Assembly: GCA_031280795.1 (NCBI GenBank)
Contig: JAITGF010000014.1
Coordinates: 1-64,000 of the forward strand
Source of the DNA: Candidatus Ancillula prorhinotermitis
Lineage (GTDB): Bacteria > Actinomycetota > Actinomycetes > Actinomycetales > Bifidobacteriaceae
DNA length: 64,000 nucleotides
Direction of reading: 5' to 3'
The notes below the pieces were generated by a model. That model ran no database searches and had not been told where the DNA came from. It was given only the letters and a program-made list of their open reading frames with translations. Position numbers and translations under genes: made by a program. Below are positions 28,504 to 37,680 of this stretch, piece after piece; positions within the stretch are counted from its first letter, which is position 1; each line of letters starts with the position of its first letter.

Positions 28504-30204
28504 CTAAAAGAGATGGCGACCCGGGATGGCATCTAGCAAGTGCTTCGTGTACTCTTGGCAAGGGTTAAAGAATACATCTTCTACAGCGCCCTTTTCGACG
28601 ATTTTACCATGCTCCATCACTACAACGTTATCAGCTACTAGGCGAACCACTGCCAAATCATGCGTGATAAAGAGGTAAGTAAGGCCTATTTCGGTCTGCA
28701 AATCGTTAAGCAGGGTTAGAATTTGCTCCTGCACCAAAACGTCAAGTGCGGAAACTGCTTCATCGAGCACCATTAGCTCGGGGTTCACTGCCAAAGCACG
28801 CGCGATCGCCACTCTTTGGCGCTGCCCACCACTTAGCTCACTAGGGTATCGATGCATAAGTGAATTAGGTAGCTTCACCATATCAAGTAAATCACGCACT
28901 CTAGCATGACGAGAATTCTTATCACCTATTTGGTGGACCTTTAGCGGCTCCTCAATCGCTCTACCTATGGAGAACACTGGGTCAAGCGAACCATACGGAT
29001 TTTGAAACACAGGCTGCACGCGTTTACGGTAATCTTTAGCACTGCGTTTATTACTCATGACTTTAGCTAAATCGTTGCAGTCAAATTGAATCTCACCCGA
29101 AGTCGGCTCAAGAAGGCCTAAAATCATATTCGCAACTGTCGATTTACCTGAGCCCGACTCCCCCACAATCGCTGTAGTTCTGCCTTGACGTACCGAAAAA
29201 GTAACGTCATCAACAGCTTTGAGCACCTCTTTCTTACCACGCAGATTAAACTCTTTAGTTAGATTGCGCACTGTGATCAATTTCTTACGCCCACCCACAA
29301 CGTCAAGGTCTTGCAACTCACCATCTTTTTCAGCACTGAGCTCATCGGGGGTTTTTTTCGACACTAAACGCGTTGAAGCGATTGAAGGAGCCGCAGCAAT
29401 CAACTTCTTTGTGTAGGGGTGCTGTGGGTTATTGATAATCTGTGCGCTAGGTCCAGACTCCACGATTTTGCCATGATGCATCACAATTAGCTTTTCAGCG
29501 CGCTCCGCTGCAAGCCCCAAATCGTGTGTGATGAATAGCACAGCTGTGCCCAAATCTTTGGTGAGCGAATCCAAATGGTCAAGTATCACTTTTTGGACAG
29601 TGACATCAAGCGCAGAGGTGGGCTCATCAGCGATTAGTAGCTCAGGCCTTGAAGCCAAACCAATGGCGATAAGTACACGCTGGCGCATCCCGCCCGAAAA
29701 TTCATGTGGATACTGCTTCATGCGGTCAAATGCATCTTGGAGGCCAGCATTTTCGAGCAGTTTAGCAGCGCGCTCCTTGATTGCTTTGGAGTTCAATGCT
29801 TTACCGCTTTCATCTTTTGCACCATTTGCTTTTAGGGCTTCTTCAACCTGAAAACCTATTTTATAAACGGGATTCAGATTTGACATCGGATCTTGTGGGA
29901 CTAAGCCGATTTTCGCCCCACGGATTGCAGTATAGTCCTTTTCGCTAGCAATAGAAAACTCTTGTCCGTCAATCTCAATACTTCCACCGCTGACTTTTCC
30001 GGTACCTGGTAAAAGCCCGATGATGGCATGTGCAGTTGTCGATTTGCCTGAACCTGACTCCCCCACTATACCCACCTTTTCCCCGGGGTAAATGTCAAAG
30101 GAAACGCCATTTACAGCACTAATAGCCTTCTTTTTATTGGCATCAGCGCTAAATTTTACTTCAAGATTTTCAACTCGGACAATCGGCTTCAATGCGCTAT
30201 TCAT
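28504..30204 (-). CDS. oligopeptide ABC transporter, fused double ATPase (OppD-OppF type)
   Basis: A 566-residue ATPase with two complete ABC domains. Domain 1 (about residues 8-270) has Walker A GESGSGKST, signature FSGGMRQRV and Walker B LLIADEPTSALD. Domain 2 (about 315-560) has GESGSGKST, LSGGQRQRV and LMVLDEAVSALD. In the second domain the usual EP after Walker B reads EA. Fused D-F ATPases are common in actinobacterial peptide importers. Its start overlaps the end of the permease gene by four bases, so it is the last gene of the oppABC-DF operon. Confidence 0.9.
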   Translation of the reverse strand: MNSALKPIVRVENLEVKFSADANKKKAISAVNGVSFDIYPGEKVGIVGESGSGKSTTAHAIIGLLPGTGKVSGGSIEIDGQEFSIASEKDYTAIRGAKIGLVPQDPMSNLNPVYKIGFQVEEALKANGAKDESGKALNSKAIKERAAKLLENAGLQDAFDRMKQYPHEFSGGMRQRVLIAIGLASRPELLIADEPTSALDVTVQKVILDHLDSLTKDLGTAVLFITHDLGLAAERAEKLIVMHHGKIVESGPSAQIINNPQHPYTKKLIAAAPSIASTRLVSKKTPDELSAEKDGELQDLDVVGGRKKLITVRNLTKEFNLRGKKEVLKAVDDVTFSVRQGRTTAIVGESGSGKSTVANMILGLLEPTSGEIQFDCNDLAKVMSNKRSAKDYRKRVQPVFQNPYGSLDPVFSIGRAIEEPLKVHQIGDKNSRHARVRDLLDMVKLPNSLMHRYPSELSGGQRQRVAIARALAVNPELMVLDEAVSALDVLVQEQILTLLNDLQTEIGLTYLFITHDLAVVRLVADNVVVMEHGKIVEKGAVEDVFFNPCQEYTKHLLDAIPGRHLF

Positions 30205-31181
30205 CGTTGCCTCCTTTTGGGGTCAATTGCATCAGAGATAGCGTCCCCCATGAATATGAATGAAAGCACTGTGATTGCAAGGGCGGTAGAAGGGAATAGC
30301 AAAAGGCTTGGTGTCACCTGTAGCTGCGATTGGGCGTTGGCAATATCATAACCCCAAGAAACTGTTGAGCTGCCCATACCAAGACCTAAGAACGTCAGGC
30401 CAGCATCAGCCACAATGAAAACCCCCATCGAAACGGTTGCGGTGGCAATAATCGGGCTGATAGCGTTGGGAAAAACGTGTTTGAATAAGATGCCCACTCG
30501 AGATACACCAATCGATTTTGCTGCTGTAACGAACTCTTTATTTTTCTGCTCTAGCACCGATGAGCGCATTAGACGCGCAGTGGTGGTCCAGCCAAATATT
30601 GAGATTACTAGAATCATTTTCCAAATCGACTCAACATCGCGCAGAATCTGTAGAATTGCGACGGCACCTAAGATTAGCGGCACTGCGAAGAAAACTTCAA
30701 TCAATCTAGATATAACAGCATCGACCCATCCGCCTAAATATCCTGCTAGAGCACCCATCACACAGCCTACACCAACAGAGATTAATGCTGAAAAGAAACC
30801 GATCGCTAAAGATGTTTGTGCACCGAAAATAAGCCTTGCATACAAGTCACATCCTAATAAAGTCGTACCCAATACATGCCCACCTTCGCCTGGGCTAAGC
30901 TTCGATTCATCGATTAAGCATCGAGTGGGGCTCGCGGATGTGAAAAGATTTGGAAAAAATGCCACCATAAGTAATAGTAGTAGAATCGCCGCCGAAATGA
31001 AAAAGAGCGGGTTTCGCCTTAACCCTTTCCATACTTGATAAAGTGCACTTTCCGGTTTCGCTTTCAAATCCACAGCGTCGACAATTTCAGACCAGTCACT
31101 ACAATCGGCAACAAAATGTGACGAGTTAACCTGCGTTACGTTACTCTCTGTTACATTATTTTGCGTTAAATTATTTTTCAT
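30201..31181 (-). CDS. oppC: oligopeptide ABC transporter permease (OppC type)
   Basis: A 326-residue inner-membrane permease with the OppC N-terminal segment (LRRNPLFFISAAILLLLL, about residues 52-69), six transmembrane helices and the EAA coupling loop AKSIGVSRVGILFKHVFPNAISP. The first 30 residues are Asn/Thr/Val rich with a repeated NVT element, encoded by short direct repeats at about 31130-31165. Its start overlaps the end of oppB by 11 bases. Substrate cannot be named more closely than peptides. Confidence 0.9.
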   Translation of the reverse strand: MKNNLTQNNVTESNVTQVNSSHFVADCSDWSEIVDAVDLKAKPESALYQVWKGLRRNPLFFISAAILLLLLMVAFFPNLFTSASPTRCLIDESKLSPGEGGHVLGTTLLGCDLYARLIFGAQTSLAIGFFSALISVGVGCVMGALAGYLGGWVDAVISRLIEVFFAVPLILGAVAILQILRDVESIWKMILVISIFGWTTTARLMRSSVLEQKNKEFVTAAKSIGVSRVGILFKHVFPNAISPIIATATVSMGVFIVADAGLTFLGLGMGSSTVSWGYDIANAQSQLQVTPSLLLFPSTALAITVLSFIFMGDAISDAIDPKRRQR

Positions 31182-32100
31182 GACGAATCCTCGGGTCTAA
31201 TACAGCGTATAGAATGTCGATTAATATGTTGGAAATAATATACACAATCACCATTAATGTGATAATAGACACTACTAGTGGGCCCTCACCGAGCTGAATG
31301 CCTTGATATAGCTGATAACCTATACCTTTGATGTTGAAAATTGCCTCAGTTAGCACAGCTCCACCAAGCAAGACTGCCAAATCGCCACCAACATAAGTGA
31401 CTACTGGGATAAGTGAGTTTCGGAGCACATGCACAATGCTTACACGGCGCATACTTAAACCTTTCGCCCTAGCGGTACGCACATGGTCTGAAGAGAGATT
31501 TGCTTGTACAGATGAACGTGTGAGCCGACACACGTAAGCAATTGAGGAGCTAGCTAGCACTAATGCTGGTAGCCACATATGGGCAATATCAATGTTATCC
31601 CCCACCGTTGCAAAGGCAACATGCCAGCGCATGCCTAGGTAAAGCTGGGAGATAAATCCTAGCACAAATGTCGGGATCGAAATTAAAACCAACGTGAAAA
31701 CTAAAACTGTGGAGTCAAATATACCACCTTTGCGCATGCCGACCCAGATACCGATACCTACTCCTATGATGATTTCGAATACAACTGCTAGTAGAGCCAA
31801 AAATAGCGTGTTCGGAAAAGCTCCAGCAATGATATCATCGACACTGCGGCCCGAAAATGTCTTTCCAAAATCACCAGTGAAAGCATTCTTCACGAATATA
31901 AGGTACTGAACGATGAAGGGTTTGTCGAGATTGTATTCCGCTCTAATAACGCCAAGGGCCGCGTCAGTTGGGCACTTTTGTCCGCACATTGCGCGGATGG
32001 GGTCGCCTGGCATTGCAAATACGAGTGCGTAGACTAATAGAGTCGATCCTAGAAGCACTGGAATCGACTGTGCTAAACGCGTTAATACGTATCTACCTAT
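31171..32100 (-). CDS. oppB: oligopeptide ABC transporter permease (OppB type)
   Basis: The permease has six transmembrane helices and the EAA-type loop RTARAKGLSMRRVSIVHVLRN. The first conventional in-frame start is GTG 32058, giving 295 residues, but that removes most of the first helix. The frame stays open upstream and encodes GRYVLTRLAQSIPVLLG, exactly the expected OppB N-terminus. The codon at the expected position is ATA (32098-32100), eight bases after AGAGGGG. I therefore set the start there (309 residues), as an AUA-initiated gene or a start lost to mutation or a sequencing error. It follows a hairpin after oppA. Confidence 0.82.
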   Translation of the reverse strand: MGRYVLTRLAQSIPVLLGSTLLVYALVFAMPGDPIRAMCGQKCPTDAALGVIRAEYNLDKPFIVQYLIFVKNAFTGDFGKTFSGRSVDDIIAGAFPNTLFLALLAVVFEIIIGVGIGIWVGMRKGGIFDSTVLVFTLVLISIPTFVLGFISQLYLGMRWHVAFATVGDNIDIAHMWLPALVLASSSIAYVCRLTRSSVQANLSSDHVRTARAKGLSMRRVSIVHVLRNSLIPVVTYVGGDLAVLLGGAVLTEAIFNIKGIGYQLYQGIQLGEGPLVVSIITLMVIVYIISNILIDILYAVLDPRIRHEK

Positions 32101-32121
32101 ATACCCTTCCCCTCTTTAATA

Positions 32122-32153
32122 ATATCCACCCCCTCGCTAAAGGAGGTGGATAT
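32122..32153 (-). promoter_or_regulatory. intercistronic stem-loop between oppA and oppB
   Basis: ATATCCACCCCC (32122-32133) can pair with GGAGGTGGATAT (32142-32153) to give a 12-bp stem with one G-U pair and an 8-base loop, 13 bases after the oppA stop. Only TATT follows, no T tract, so it is unlikely to be a full terminator. Such hairpins after binding-protein genes often protect the 5' mRNA part and lower downstream expression. Confidence 0.7.
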
Positions 32154-32166
32154 GATTTTCCAAAGA

Positions 32167-33810
32167 CTACTTAGACATATTTAAATAGTCTGGAGCGCCT
32201 TTCCAAGTGTATGCAACATTTTGCACCTTTGGAGAGTATGCGCCTTTATTGTATCCATATGTTGTCGGTATCACAGGAAGATCTTTAATTAAGATTTCTT
32301 GTGCCTTAACGTAAAGCGCATTTGCAGCATCAAGTGACTCTGCTGTAGCAGCATCTAAAATCAATTGGTCGAATTCAGGGCTGCTATAATCCCAGTAGTT
32401 AGAATCTGCATCCGTAGTGTAAAGTGGCTGCAAGTAGTTTTCAACTGATGGGTAGTCTGGTTGCCAGCCGGCGCGAGCAGCACCCTTTAGCTCACCTTTC
32501 GCGCACTGTTGAAGCAGTGTTTTGAAGTCGGGCGTTGGCACAGCTTTCGAAGTGATACCGAGCACCTCATTAATTGAGTTTGCATAAGCATCAAATGCTT
32601 CTTGTCCACCTGAATCGCCATTGTAGTAGATATCGAATGACTCATCGTCACCCCATGGATTGATTCCGTCGGCTTCTGCCCAAAGCTCAGCTGCTTTAGT
32701 AGCATTATACTCAAATACCCCATCATTTTCGATCGGCTCTGCTGCACCATTGATCACTTCGACATCAGGCGCAAATCCTTTGGGCACTGCCCCGAGACCG
32801 TAGTTCAATTTTTCAATGTACGAAGGTCGGTTTAGAGCAAGTGAAATCGCTTGACGGCGAAGCTTACCCTCGTCATCAAATGCAAAGTGCGGCAAGTATG
32901 CCGGAATGCCAAATGATTGGAAAGCAGGTGTTTCTTCAACTACCCACTGCACATTTTGGTCATCCTTATATTGCTGATAGTTTTCAGTCTTAGTAGTTTC
33001 AACTGCATCAAGGTTGCCCGCAAGGACATCAGTGAAGGCAGTGTCACTTGCATTTCCGGAGTAGACAACAAAATCAACGCCATTATTCGCAGGTTTATTT
33101 TCCCCTGCATATGTATCACTTGGGCGAACCTCAAGCTTTGTATCATGCTCCCAAGAAGTTAGCTTGTATGGTCCGTTGCCAATTGGTGCCTCACCGAATG
33201 CCTCTGGATCGTCGAAGAATGACTTTGGAAGTGGATCAAAAGCTGTGTAGCCAAGGCGAATCGGAAAAGTTACACTTGGCGCTGATAGAGTTACAGTGAA
33301 TTCAGTATCACTTACCACATTAAGGCCAGACAGTGTCAAATCAGCAGTAGCTTCGTCTGCGGAAACTTCGTCAAAGCCCTCAATGACATCAAAGAAATAT
33401 TGGTTACCTTGAGCGTTCGCAGTGTTTGCGGTGTAGTTCCATGAATCAACGAAACTTTGCGCTGTCACAGGCTCGCCGTTTGTAAACACCCAACCATCTT
33501 TGATTTTGATATCCCAGGTCTGGTTATCATCAGACGTAATTGAATCAGCAACCTCATTTACGGGGTTACCATCTTTATTATACTTGACTAGTGGCGAAAA
33601 AATCAAATCGATAACATTTCCACCGCAAGTTTCACCAGTATTACCGGGAACTAATGTGTGTTGTGGCTCGCAACCATAAGCTCTAATAATGCCATCACTT
33701 GTAGCAGCTTCTTCCTTGCTTTCACCGCAGCTTGCTAGAGTAACACTTGCCACAGCGATCAACACGAACGCTGGCAGTATACTTAACAACTTCTTTAGTT
33801 TACTGTTCAT
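32167..33810 (-). CDS. oppA: oligopeptide ABC transporter substrate-binding lipoprotein
   Basis: A 547-residue family-5 solute-binding protein. The N-terminus is a lipoprotein signal: KKLL, a hydrophobic stretch, and lipobox LASC (Cys about residue 27). The SBP_bac_5 pattern is clear: ADSITSDDNQTWDIKIKDGW with GEPVTAQSFVDSWNY, and later LRRQAISLALNR. It delivers peptides to the OppBC-DF complex. ATG 33810 is preceded by AAAGGAGA. The promoter lies 28 bases upstream. First gene of the operon. Confidence 0.94.
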   Translation of the reverse strand: MNSKLKKLLSILPAFVLIAVASVTLASCGESKEEAATSDGIIRAYGCEPQHTLVPGNTGETCGGNVIDLIFSPLVKYNKDGNPVNEVADSITSDDNQTWDIKIKDGWVFTNGEPVTAQSFVDSWNYTANTANAQGNQYFFDVIEGFDEVSADEATADLTLSGLNVVSDTEFTVTLSAPSVTFPIRLGYTAFDPLPKSFFDDPEAFGEAPIGNGPYKLTSWEHDTKLEVRPSDTYAGENKPANNGVDFVVYSGNASDTAFTDVLAGNLDAVETTKTENYQQYKDDQNVQWVVEETPAFQSFGIPAYLPHFAFDDEGKLRRQAISLALNRPSYIEKLNYGLGAVPKGFAPDVEVINGAAEPIENDGVFEYNATKAAELWAEADGINPWGDDESFDIYYNGDSGGQEAFDAYANSINEVLGITSKAVPTPDFKTLLQQCAKGELKGAARAGWQPDYPSVENYLQPLYTTDADSNYWDYSSPEFDQLILDAATAESLDAANALYVKAQEILIKDLPVIPTTYGYNKGAYSPKVQNVAYTWKGAPDYLNMSK

Positions 33811-33837
33811 ATATCTCCTTTTGTAACTAATATTTCA

Positions 33838-33865
33838 ATTATACCACATCTTTTTGCGACGCGCG
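33838..33865 (-). promoter_or_regulatory. opp operon promoter
   Basis: Minus-strand TGG-TATAAT (hexamer 33838-33843), with CGCGCG (33860-33865) 16 bases upstream. The leader is about 21 bases and carries AAAGGAGA, so this promoter type also serves leadered genes. Confidence 0.7.
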
Positions 33866-33869
33866 TGCC

Positions 33870-34817
33870 TTAGGTAGGTTCTTTTGTTACAATTGTTAAG
33901 TACTCTTGATTGCCTTTTGTGCCTTTGATGGGGGAAGGTGCGGTAAATATTGGCATCAGCCCAGAGGTCTTAAGGCGTTCGTGAATATCTGTAACTGCTT
34001 CCATGGCCAATCTCTCAGACTTGACAACACCGCCGGTCTTGGATAGCTTTGCTTTCCCGATCTCAAACTGTGGCTTTATAAGCACAATAGCTTTACCATC
34101 ATCTTTGAGCAGGGATTTAATCGCTGGGATAGCAAAAGCCACCGAAATGAAAGATATATCCACCACGATTACATCGAACTGCGATAGTCGATGTATCGCT
34201 TCACTAGCTTCCGTAACATGAGGCATGTCAACTGAAGCCCCAGCTGATATACCGACACCAGCCCAGACACTATCTAAAACACCGCTTTGAATCAAAATGC
34301 TTTCAAAATCACTTCTTGATTGTACATCTCGAATATTGACACCTTCTAAGTTGATGACGCGCTCATCTTGGAGTAATGAAGCATCTAACTGACCATGCCC
34401 CACATCTAATGCCACCACACACTTAGCGCCACGATTCAGCAAGACTTGAGTAAACCCACCAGTGCATGCCCCAATATCTAGACATACCTTTCCTTCCACA
34501 TCTACAAATCGCGCAGAATCTTCCTGGTGATCAATAGGCAAATCAGTAGGAAGATCGACAAGCAAATCAGCTGGCATGCCGCTAGACGAATCAGCAGCAA
34601 AACCCCTCACCCCAAACACTGCATCGAGCTTGTGAGCAGCTCTTGAAACATATCCTCCACCCACCTCTAAAACCTCCACCTTAGCTCCATTTACATTGAA
34701 GCTTGGCTTTGTGCATGTCTTACCATCAACTTTCACATAGGCGTTTCGAATCATTTCTGAAGCTTTATTGCGCGATTTGCAATAAGCATTTTGAGTCAAA
34801 TAAACATCTAGTCGCAT
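33870..34817 (-). CDS. tlyA: TlyA-family rRNA 2'-O-methyltransferase
   Basis: TlyA methylates ribose of 16S/23S rRNA cytidines and determines capreomycin/viomycin sensitivity. Residues 1-60 form an S4 RNA-binding domain (RLDVYLTQNAYCKSRNKASE). A FtsJ-like methyltransferase follows with the SAM motif CLDIGACTGGFTQVLL (about residues 110-125) and KPQFEIGK. Between the domains is an atypical Asp/Leu/Pro-rich insert (about residues 72-105) built from imperfect DLPxD repeats. A second small insert lies near residue 180. Length 315 exceeds the usual 265-275 because of these. Last gene of an MFS-folD-GNAT-tlyA run. Confidence 0.9.
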   Translation of the reverse strand: MRLDVYLTQNAYCKSRNKASEMIRNAYVKVDGKTCTKPSFNVNGAKVEVLEVGGGYVSRAAHKLDAVFGVRGFAADSSSGMPADLLVDLPTDLPIDHQEDSARFVDVEGKVCLDIGACTGGFTQVLLNRGAKCVVALDVGHGQLDASLLQDERVINLEGVNIRDVQSRSDFESILIQSGVLDSVWAGVGISAGASVDMPHVTEASEAIHRLSQFDVIVVDISFISVAFAIPAIKSLLKDDGKAIVLIKPQFEIGKAKLSKTGGVVKSERLAMEAVTDIHERLKTSGLMPIFTAPSPIKGTKGNQEYLTIVTKEPT

Positions 34818-34823
34818 TACTAC

Positions 34824-35450
34824 CTACCGCGCTAGTTGTGCGTCAATATTCCGACGAGTGCCAATGGTTTGGGGTAGCTTATATGACAAATAGTCGTAGT
34901 ATTTTCCATTTCTATCTTTAACGCCAATTTGCTCACTGTTAAAACGACCAGCGAGCTTGAATCCTAGGCGCGATGCTAACTTTTGCGATTTTACATTATC
35001 GACATGGTGGGAATACCCAATCACACCATCTTTTGTGTAGTTAGTCTCAAGAGCATATTTAATCATAGCGCTCACACTTTCTAAAGCTACGCCTTTTGCG
35101 TGTGTTTGGGGGTCAATCCAGACGCCGATACTATCAAGGCCTTGATCTTTTCGAAGCTCCACACTGCCAATCACTGGCGACCATTGATGAGGCACACTTC
35201 TAGGAGCATTATCGCCACCTTCGCCGGCGTTTTTGTAGCGCACCGCCCAACGCAGGTTGCTACCGGACGCCCATTCTTTTGTAGCAAGATTCACAAAAGC
35301 TTCAGCATCGGCCTCAGTATATGGTGTAGGAATTTTCATCAAGAATTCATTCACTTGCACGTTTGAGCAAATTCGCACAAGACAAGGTACATCTGACATT
35401 TTAAATGCAGACAAAATGAAGCGCTTGGTTTCAAGCGTTTTGAACTTCAT
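34824..35450 (-). CDS. GNAT-family N-acetyltransferase (RimJ/RimL-like)
   Basis: A 208-residue acetyltransferase. [17 protein letters not shown] at the start, a central IGSVELRK strand, [18 protein letters not shown] (the acetyl-CoA pyrophosphate loop, with AKG instead of GxG) and [19 protein letters not shown] near the end match the RimJ/RimL subfamily, which acetylates ribosomal protein N-termini or small amines. The target is unknown. It overlaps folD by four bases. Confidence 0.8.
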   Translation of the reverse strand: MKFKTLETKRFILSAFKMSDVPCLVRICSNVQVNEFLMKIPTPYTEADAEAFVNLATKEWASGSNLRWAVRYKNAGEGGDNAPRSVPHQWSPVIGSVELRKDQGLDSIGVWIDPQTHAKGVALESVSAMIKYALETNYTKDGVIGYSHHVDNVKSQKLASRLGFKLAGRFNSEQIGVKDRNGKYYDYLSYKLPQTIGTRRNIDAQLAR

Positions 35451-36328
35451 GACCGAACTTCGCGTGCGCGTGAGCTTGCAATGCGTACCACATTCTCAAG
35501 TAGCATTGCGCGGGTCATGGGGCCAACTCCACCTGGGTTCGGTGAGTACCACGCCCCTACCTCACGGGCGAGTGGGTCAATATCGCCCTTAATCTTACCG
35601 TCACTATCGCGCGAAACTCCCACATCGAGCAAAATGCACCCCGGTTTCACCCATTCTGGGCGCACAAAATGCGGCTGTCCGACTGCGGCGATAATCACAT
35701 CTGCCTGCAAGCATACCTCTTTAAGGTTCTGCGTGCCCGTATGCGTGAGCGTTACAGTTGCGTTGACATCTTTGCGGGTTAGCAAAAGCGGGATCGAACG
35801 CCCCACCGTCACGCCGCGACCAAGCACTACCACATGCTTACCGTTTAGGAATCCTTCTCCCAAGTAATGCTCAATAAGCTTAATGATTCCATATGGTGTG
35901 CAAGGCACTGGGCGGTTAAGTTTTTCGGAAACATTCAGTGTCAATGAGCCTAAGTTGAAGGGGTGTAGACCGTCGGCATCCTTTTCGGGCAAAATGCTTT
36001 CGAGCACTAAATTTTGATCCACACCTTTAGGCAGTGGTAGCTGCACAATGTATGAAAGGCAATTTGGGTCATCGTTTAATTTCTGCACTTGGTCTAAAAT
36101 CTGCTGCTCAGTCGCGTTTTCAGGGAGGTTTACTTCAATTGATTCGATGCCAACTTCTGCACAATCGCGGTGTTTCCCTTGTACGTACTTCACTGAACCC
36201 GGGTCATTACCCACCAAAACTGTACCTAAACCAGGTATTATACCTTGTTCGCGCAATTTTGCTACCTGCACTTTCAGATCATCTTTGATTTTAGCAGCTA
36301 GCTCTTTTCCGTCTAAAACGTTACTCAT
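35447..36328 (-). CDS. folD: bifunctional methylene-THF dehydrogenase / methenyl-THF cyclohydrolase
   Basis: FolD interconverts methylene- and formyl-THF. The 293-residue protein shows [21 protein letters not shown] with the catalytic Lys, [23 protein letters not shown] and [14 protein letters not shown] plus [16 protein letters not shown], the NAD(P) site. Start ATG 36328 is preceded by AAAGG. It overlaps the MFS gene by eight bases and the GNAT gene by four, so these are translated together. MetF elsewhere in the window uses its product. Confidence 0.95.
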   Translation of the reverse strand: MSNVLDGKELAAKIKDDLKVQVAKLREQGIIPGLGTVLVGNDPGSVKYVQGKHRDCAEVGIESIEVNLPENATEQQILDQVQKLNDDPNCLSYIVQLPLPKGVDQNLVLESILPEKDADGLHPFNLGSLTLNVSEKLNRPVPCTPYGIIKLIEHYLGEGFLNGKHVVVLGRGVTVGRSIPLLLTRKDVNATVTLTHTGTQNLKEVCLQADVIIAAVGQPHFVRPEWVKPGCILLDVGVSRDSDGKIKGDIDPLAREVGAWYSPNPGGVGPMTRAMLLENVVRIASSRAREVRS

Positions 36329-37628
36329 CTTTTACCTTTCTATACGTTAAAACTCCGACTACACACATACTCAACATCGCCCCACACCAAATTGCTAAAG
36401 GCACACTCCATCCTGAAGAGAAATCGTGTACCCATCCGATGATGGTTGGCGATACTCCTGCCACAAAATAGGCTGACATTTGCGTTACTGAAGATAATTT
36501 TCGAACTTCGGTGCTATTTTTCGCAAATGCGGTTATCACTGAGAAGACGATTACGTAGTTCGCGGCTTGGGCAAATCCAGCGAGCACAATCCATATGTAC
36601 CAAAATGTCGGCGCAAAGCTGAGCCCGAATGGTAGCGCGCACCAGCAAATACCTACAGCTAAGAATGCCCCCCAGTGCCTAAAATGTTTCACTAACGTTG
36701 CAGCGGCTAATGACCCGATGATGCCGACAGCTGGGAAGATACTTGAAGCCACCCCCGCTTGACTAGTGTCCATGCCGAAATTGTTGAAGATGCTAGGTAG
36801 CCATGCGGTGAGCGAAAAGAACCCAAAGCACTGGCAGATGAAAACGAAGCATACCCCATATGTAAAGCCCATTTTGTACAGAGGGCGCGACTTCTTCGCA
36901 CAAGAAGCATCTTGCGATGATCTAGATATCGGGTTGATGTAGCTTTGGGCATCGAGCTTTGAGGCACGTTTTGCAAGCTTGCGGAGTTGCTTTTCAGCCT
37001 TCCAGTCGACCCCTTCAATCACAAGTGCGTGCCTTGATTTTCCGCGCCTTTTGCGCAAAATATATGCCACCCAGACTGCGAGGTTAGTCAAGCTTAAGAA
37101 AATCCAGCACAAAATCGCTAAATTCCACCCCAAAAGGTAGCTAAGTGGCACAGTCAAGGAAGCTGCAAAGATATTCCCCGTATTGCTAGTCAGCGAATAA
37201 ATACCGATGACTTGGGTGAAACGCTCTTTGAAATCTCGAGCAATTATCAAAGGTATGGCAATATTCATGAAGGCAACACCGGCCCCGATGATGATGGTAG
37301 AAATCAGTACCAATAGGAAACTGCCTTGAAAACGAAGCAGTATTCCGGCGCAAACGATGATGAGGCTTGTGGTAAAAGTGAAGTCCAGACCCCTTTTGGC
37401 TATAATGAATGATGCAACTGGCGAAAAGGCTGCAAAGCAGAACACAGGAACACCTGACAAAAGCCCGATGGTTGCATAATCAACTCCAAACTCTTGTTGC
37501 AAAATACCGGCGATAGGTGCGTAAACCGCCACTGGCCCCCTGGAAATCAAGCCGACAATAACTATCGCCAGTATGAGTAGACCTTTAGGAGTATCTCTAA
37601 AATACTGGAATAAAGCTTTTTTATCTAT
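36321..37628 (-). CDS. MFS transporter (CynX/NimT-like)
   Basis: A twelve-helix major facilitator protein similar to the CynX/NimT (cyanate/2-nitroimidazole) type, with [19 protein letters not shown] early and a Cys/Arg-rich central loop (about residues 195-230). Substrate unknown. The first conventional start, TTG 37550, falls inside the first transmembrane helix. Reading upstream, the frame encodes [20 protein letters not shown] and begins at ATA 37626-37628, the natural position for a start. AGGAGG lies 13 bases before it. I give the longer model (435 residues) and flag the start as uncertain. Confidence 0.75.
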   Translation of the reverse strand: MDKKALFQYFRDTPKGLLILAIVIVGLISRGPVAVYAPIAGILQQEFGVDYATIGLLSGVPVFCFAAFSPVASFIIAKRGLDFTFTTSLIIVCAGILLRFQGSFLLVLISTIIIGAGVAFMNIAIPLIIARDFKERFTQVIGIYSLTSNTGNIFAASLTVPLSYLLGWNLAILCWIFLSLTNLAVWVAYILRKRRGKSRHALVIEGVDWKAEKQLRKLAKRASKLDAQSYINPISRSSQDASCAKKSRPLYKMGFTYGVCFVFICQCFGFFSLTAWLPSIFNNFGMDTSQAGVASSIFPAVGIIGSLAAATLVKHFRHWGAFLAVGICWCALPFGLSFAPTFWYIWIVLAGFAQAANYVIVFSVITAFAKNSTEVRKLSSVTQMSAYFVAGVSPTIIGWVHDFSSGWSVPLAIWCGAMLSMCVVGVLTYRKVKDE

Positions 37629-37680
37629 CTGTTGGGGTACACCTCCTTTCTATACGCGCATCACCTTTTAATCATTTGGA

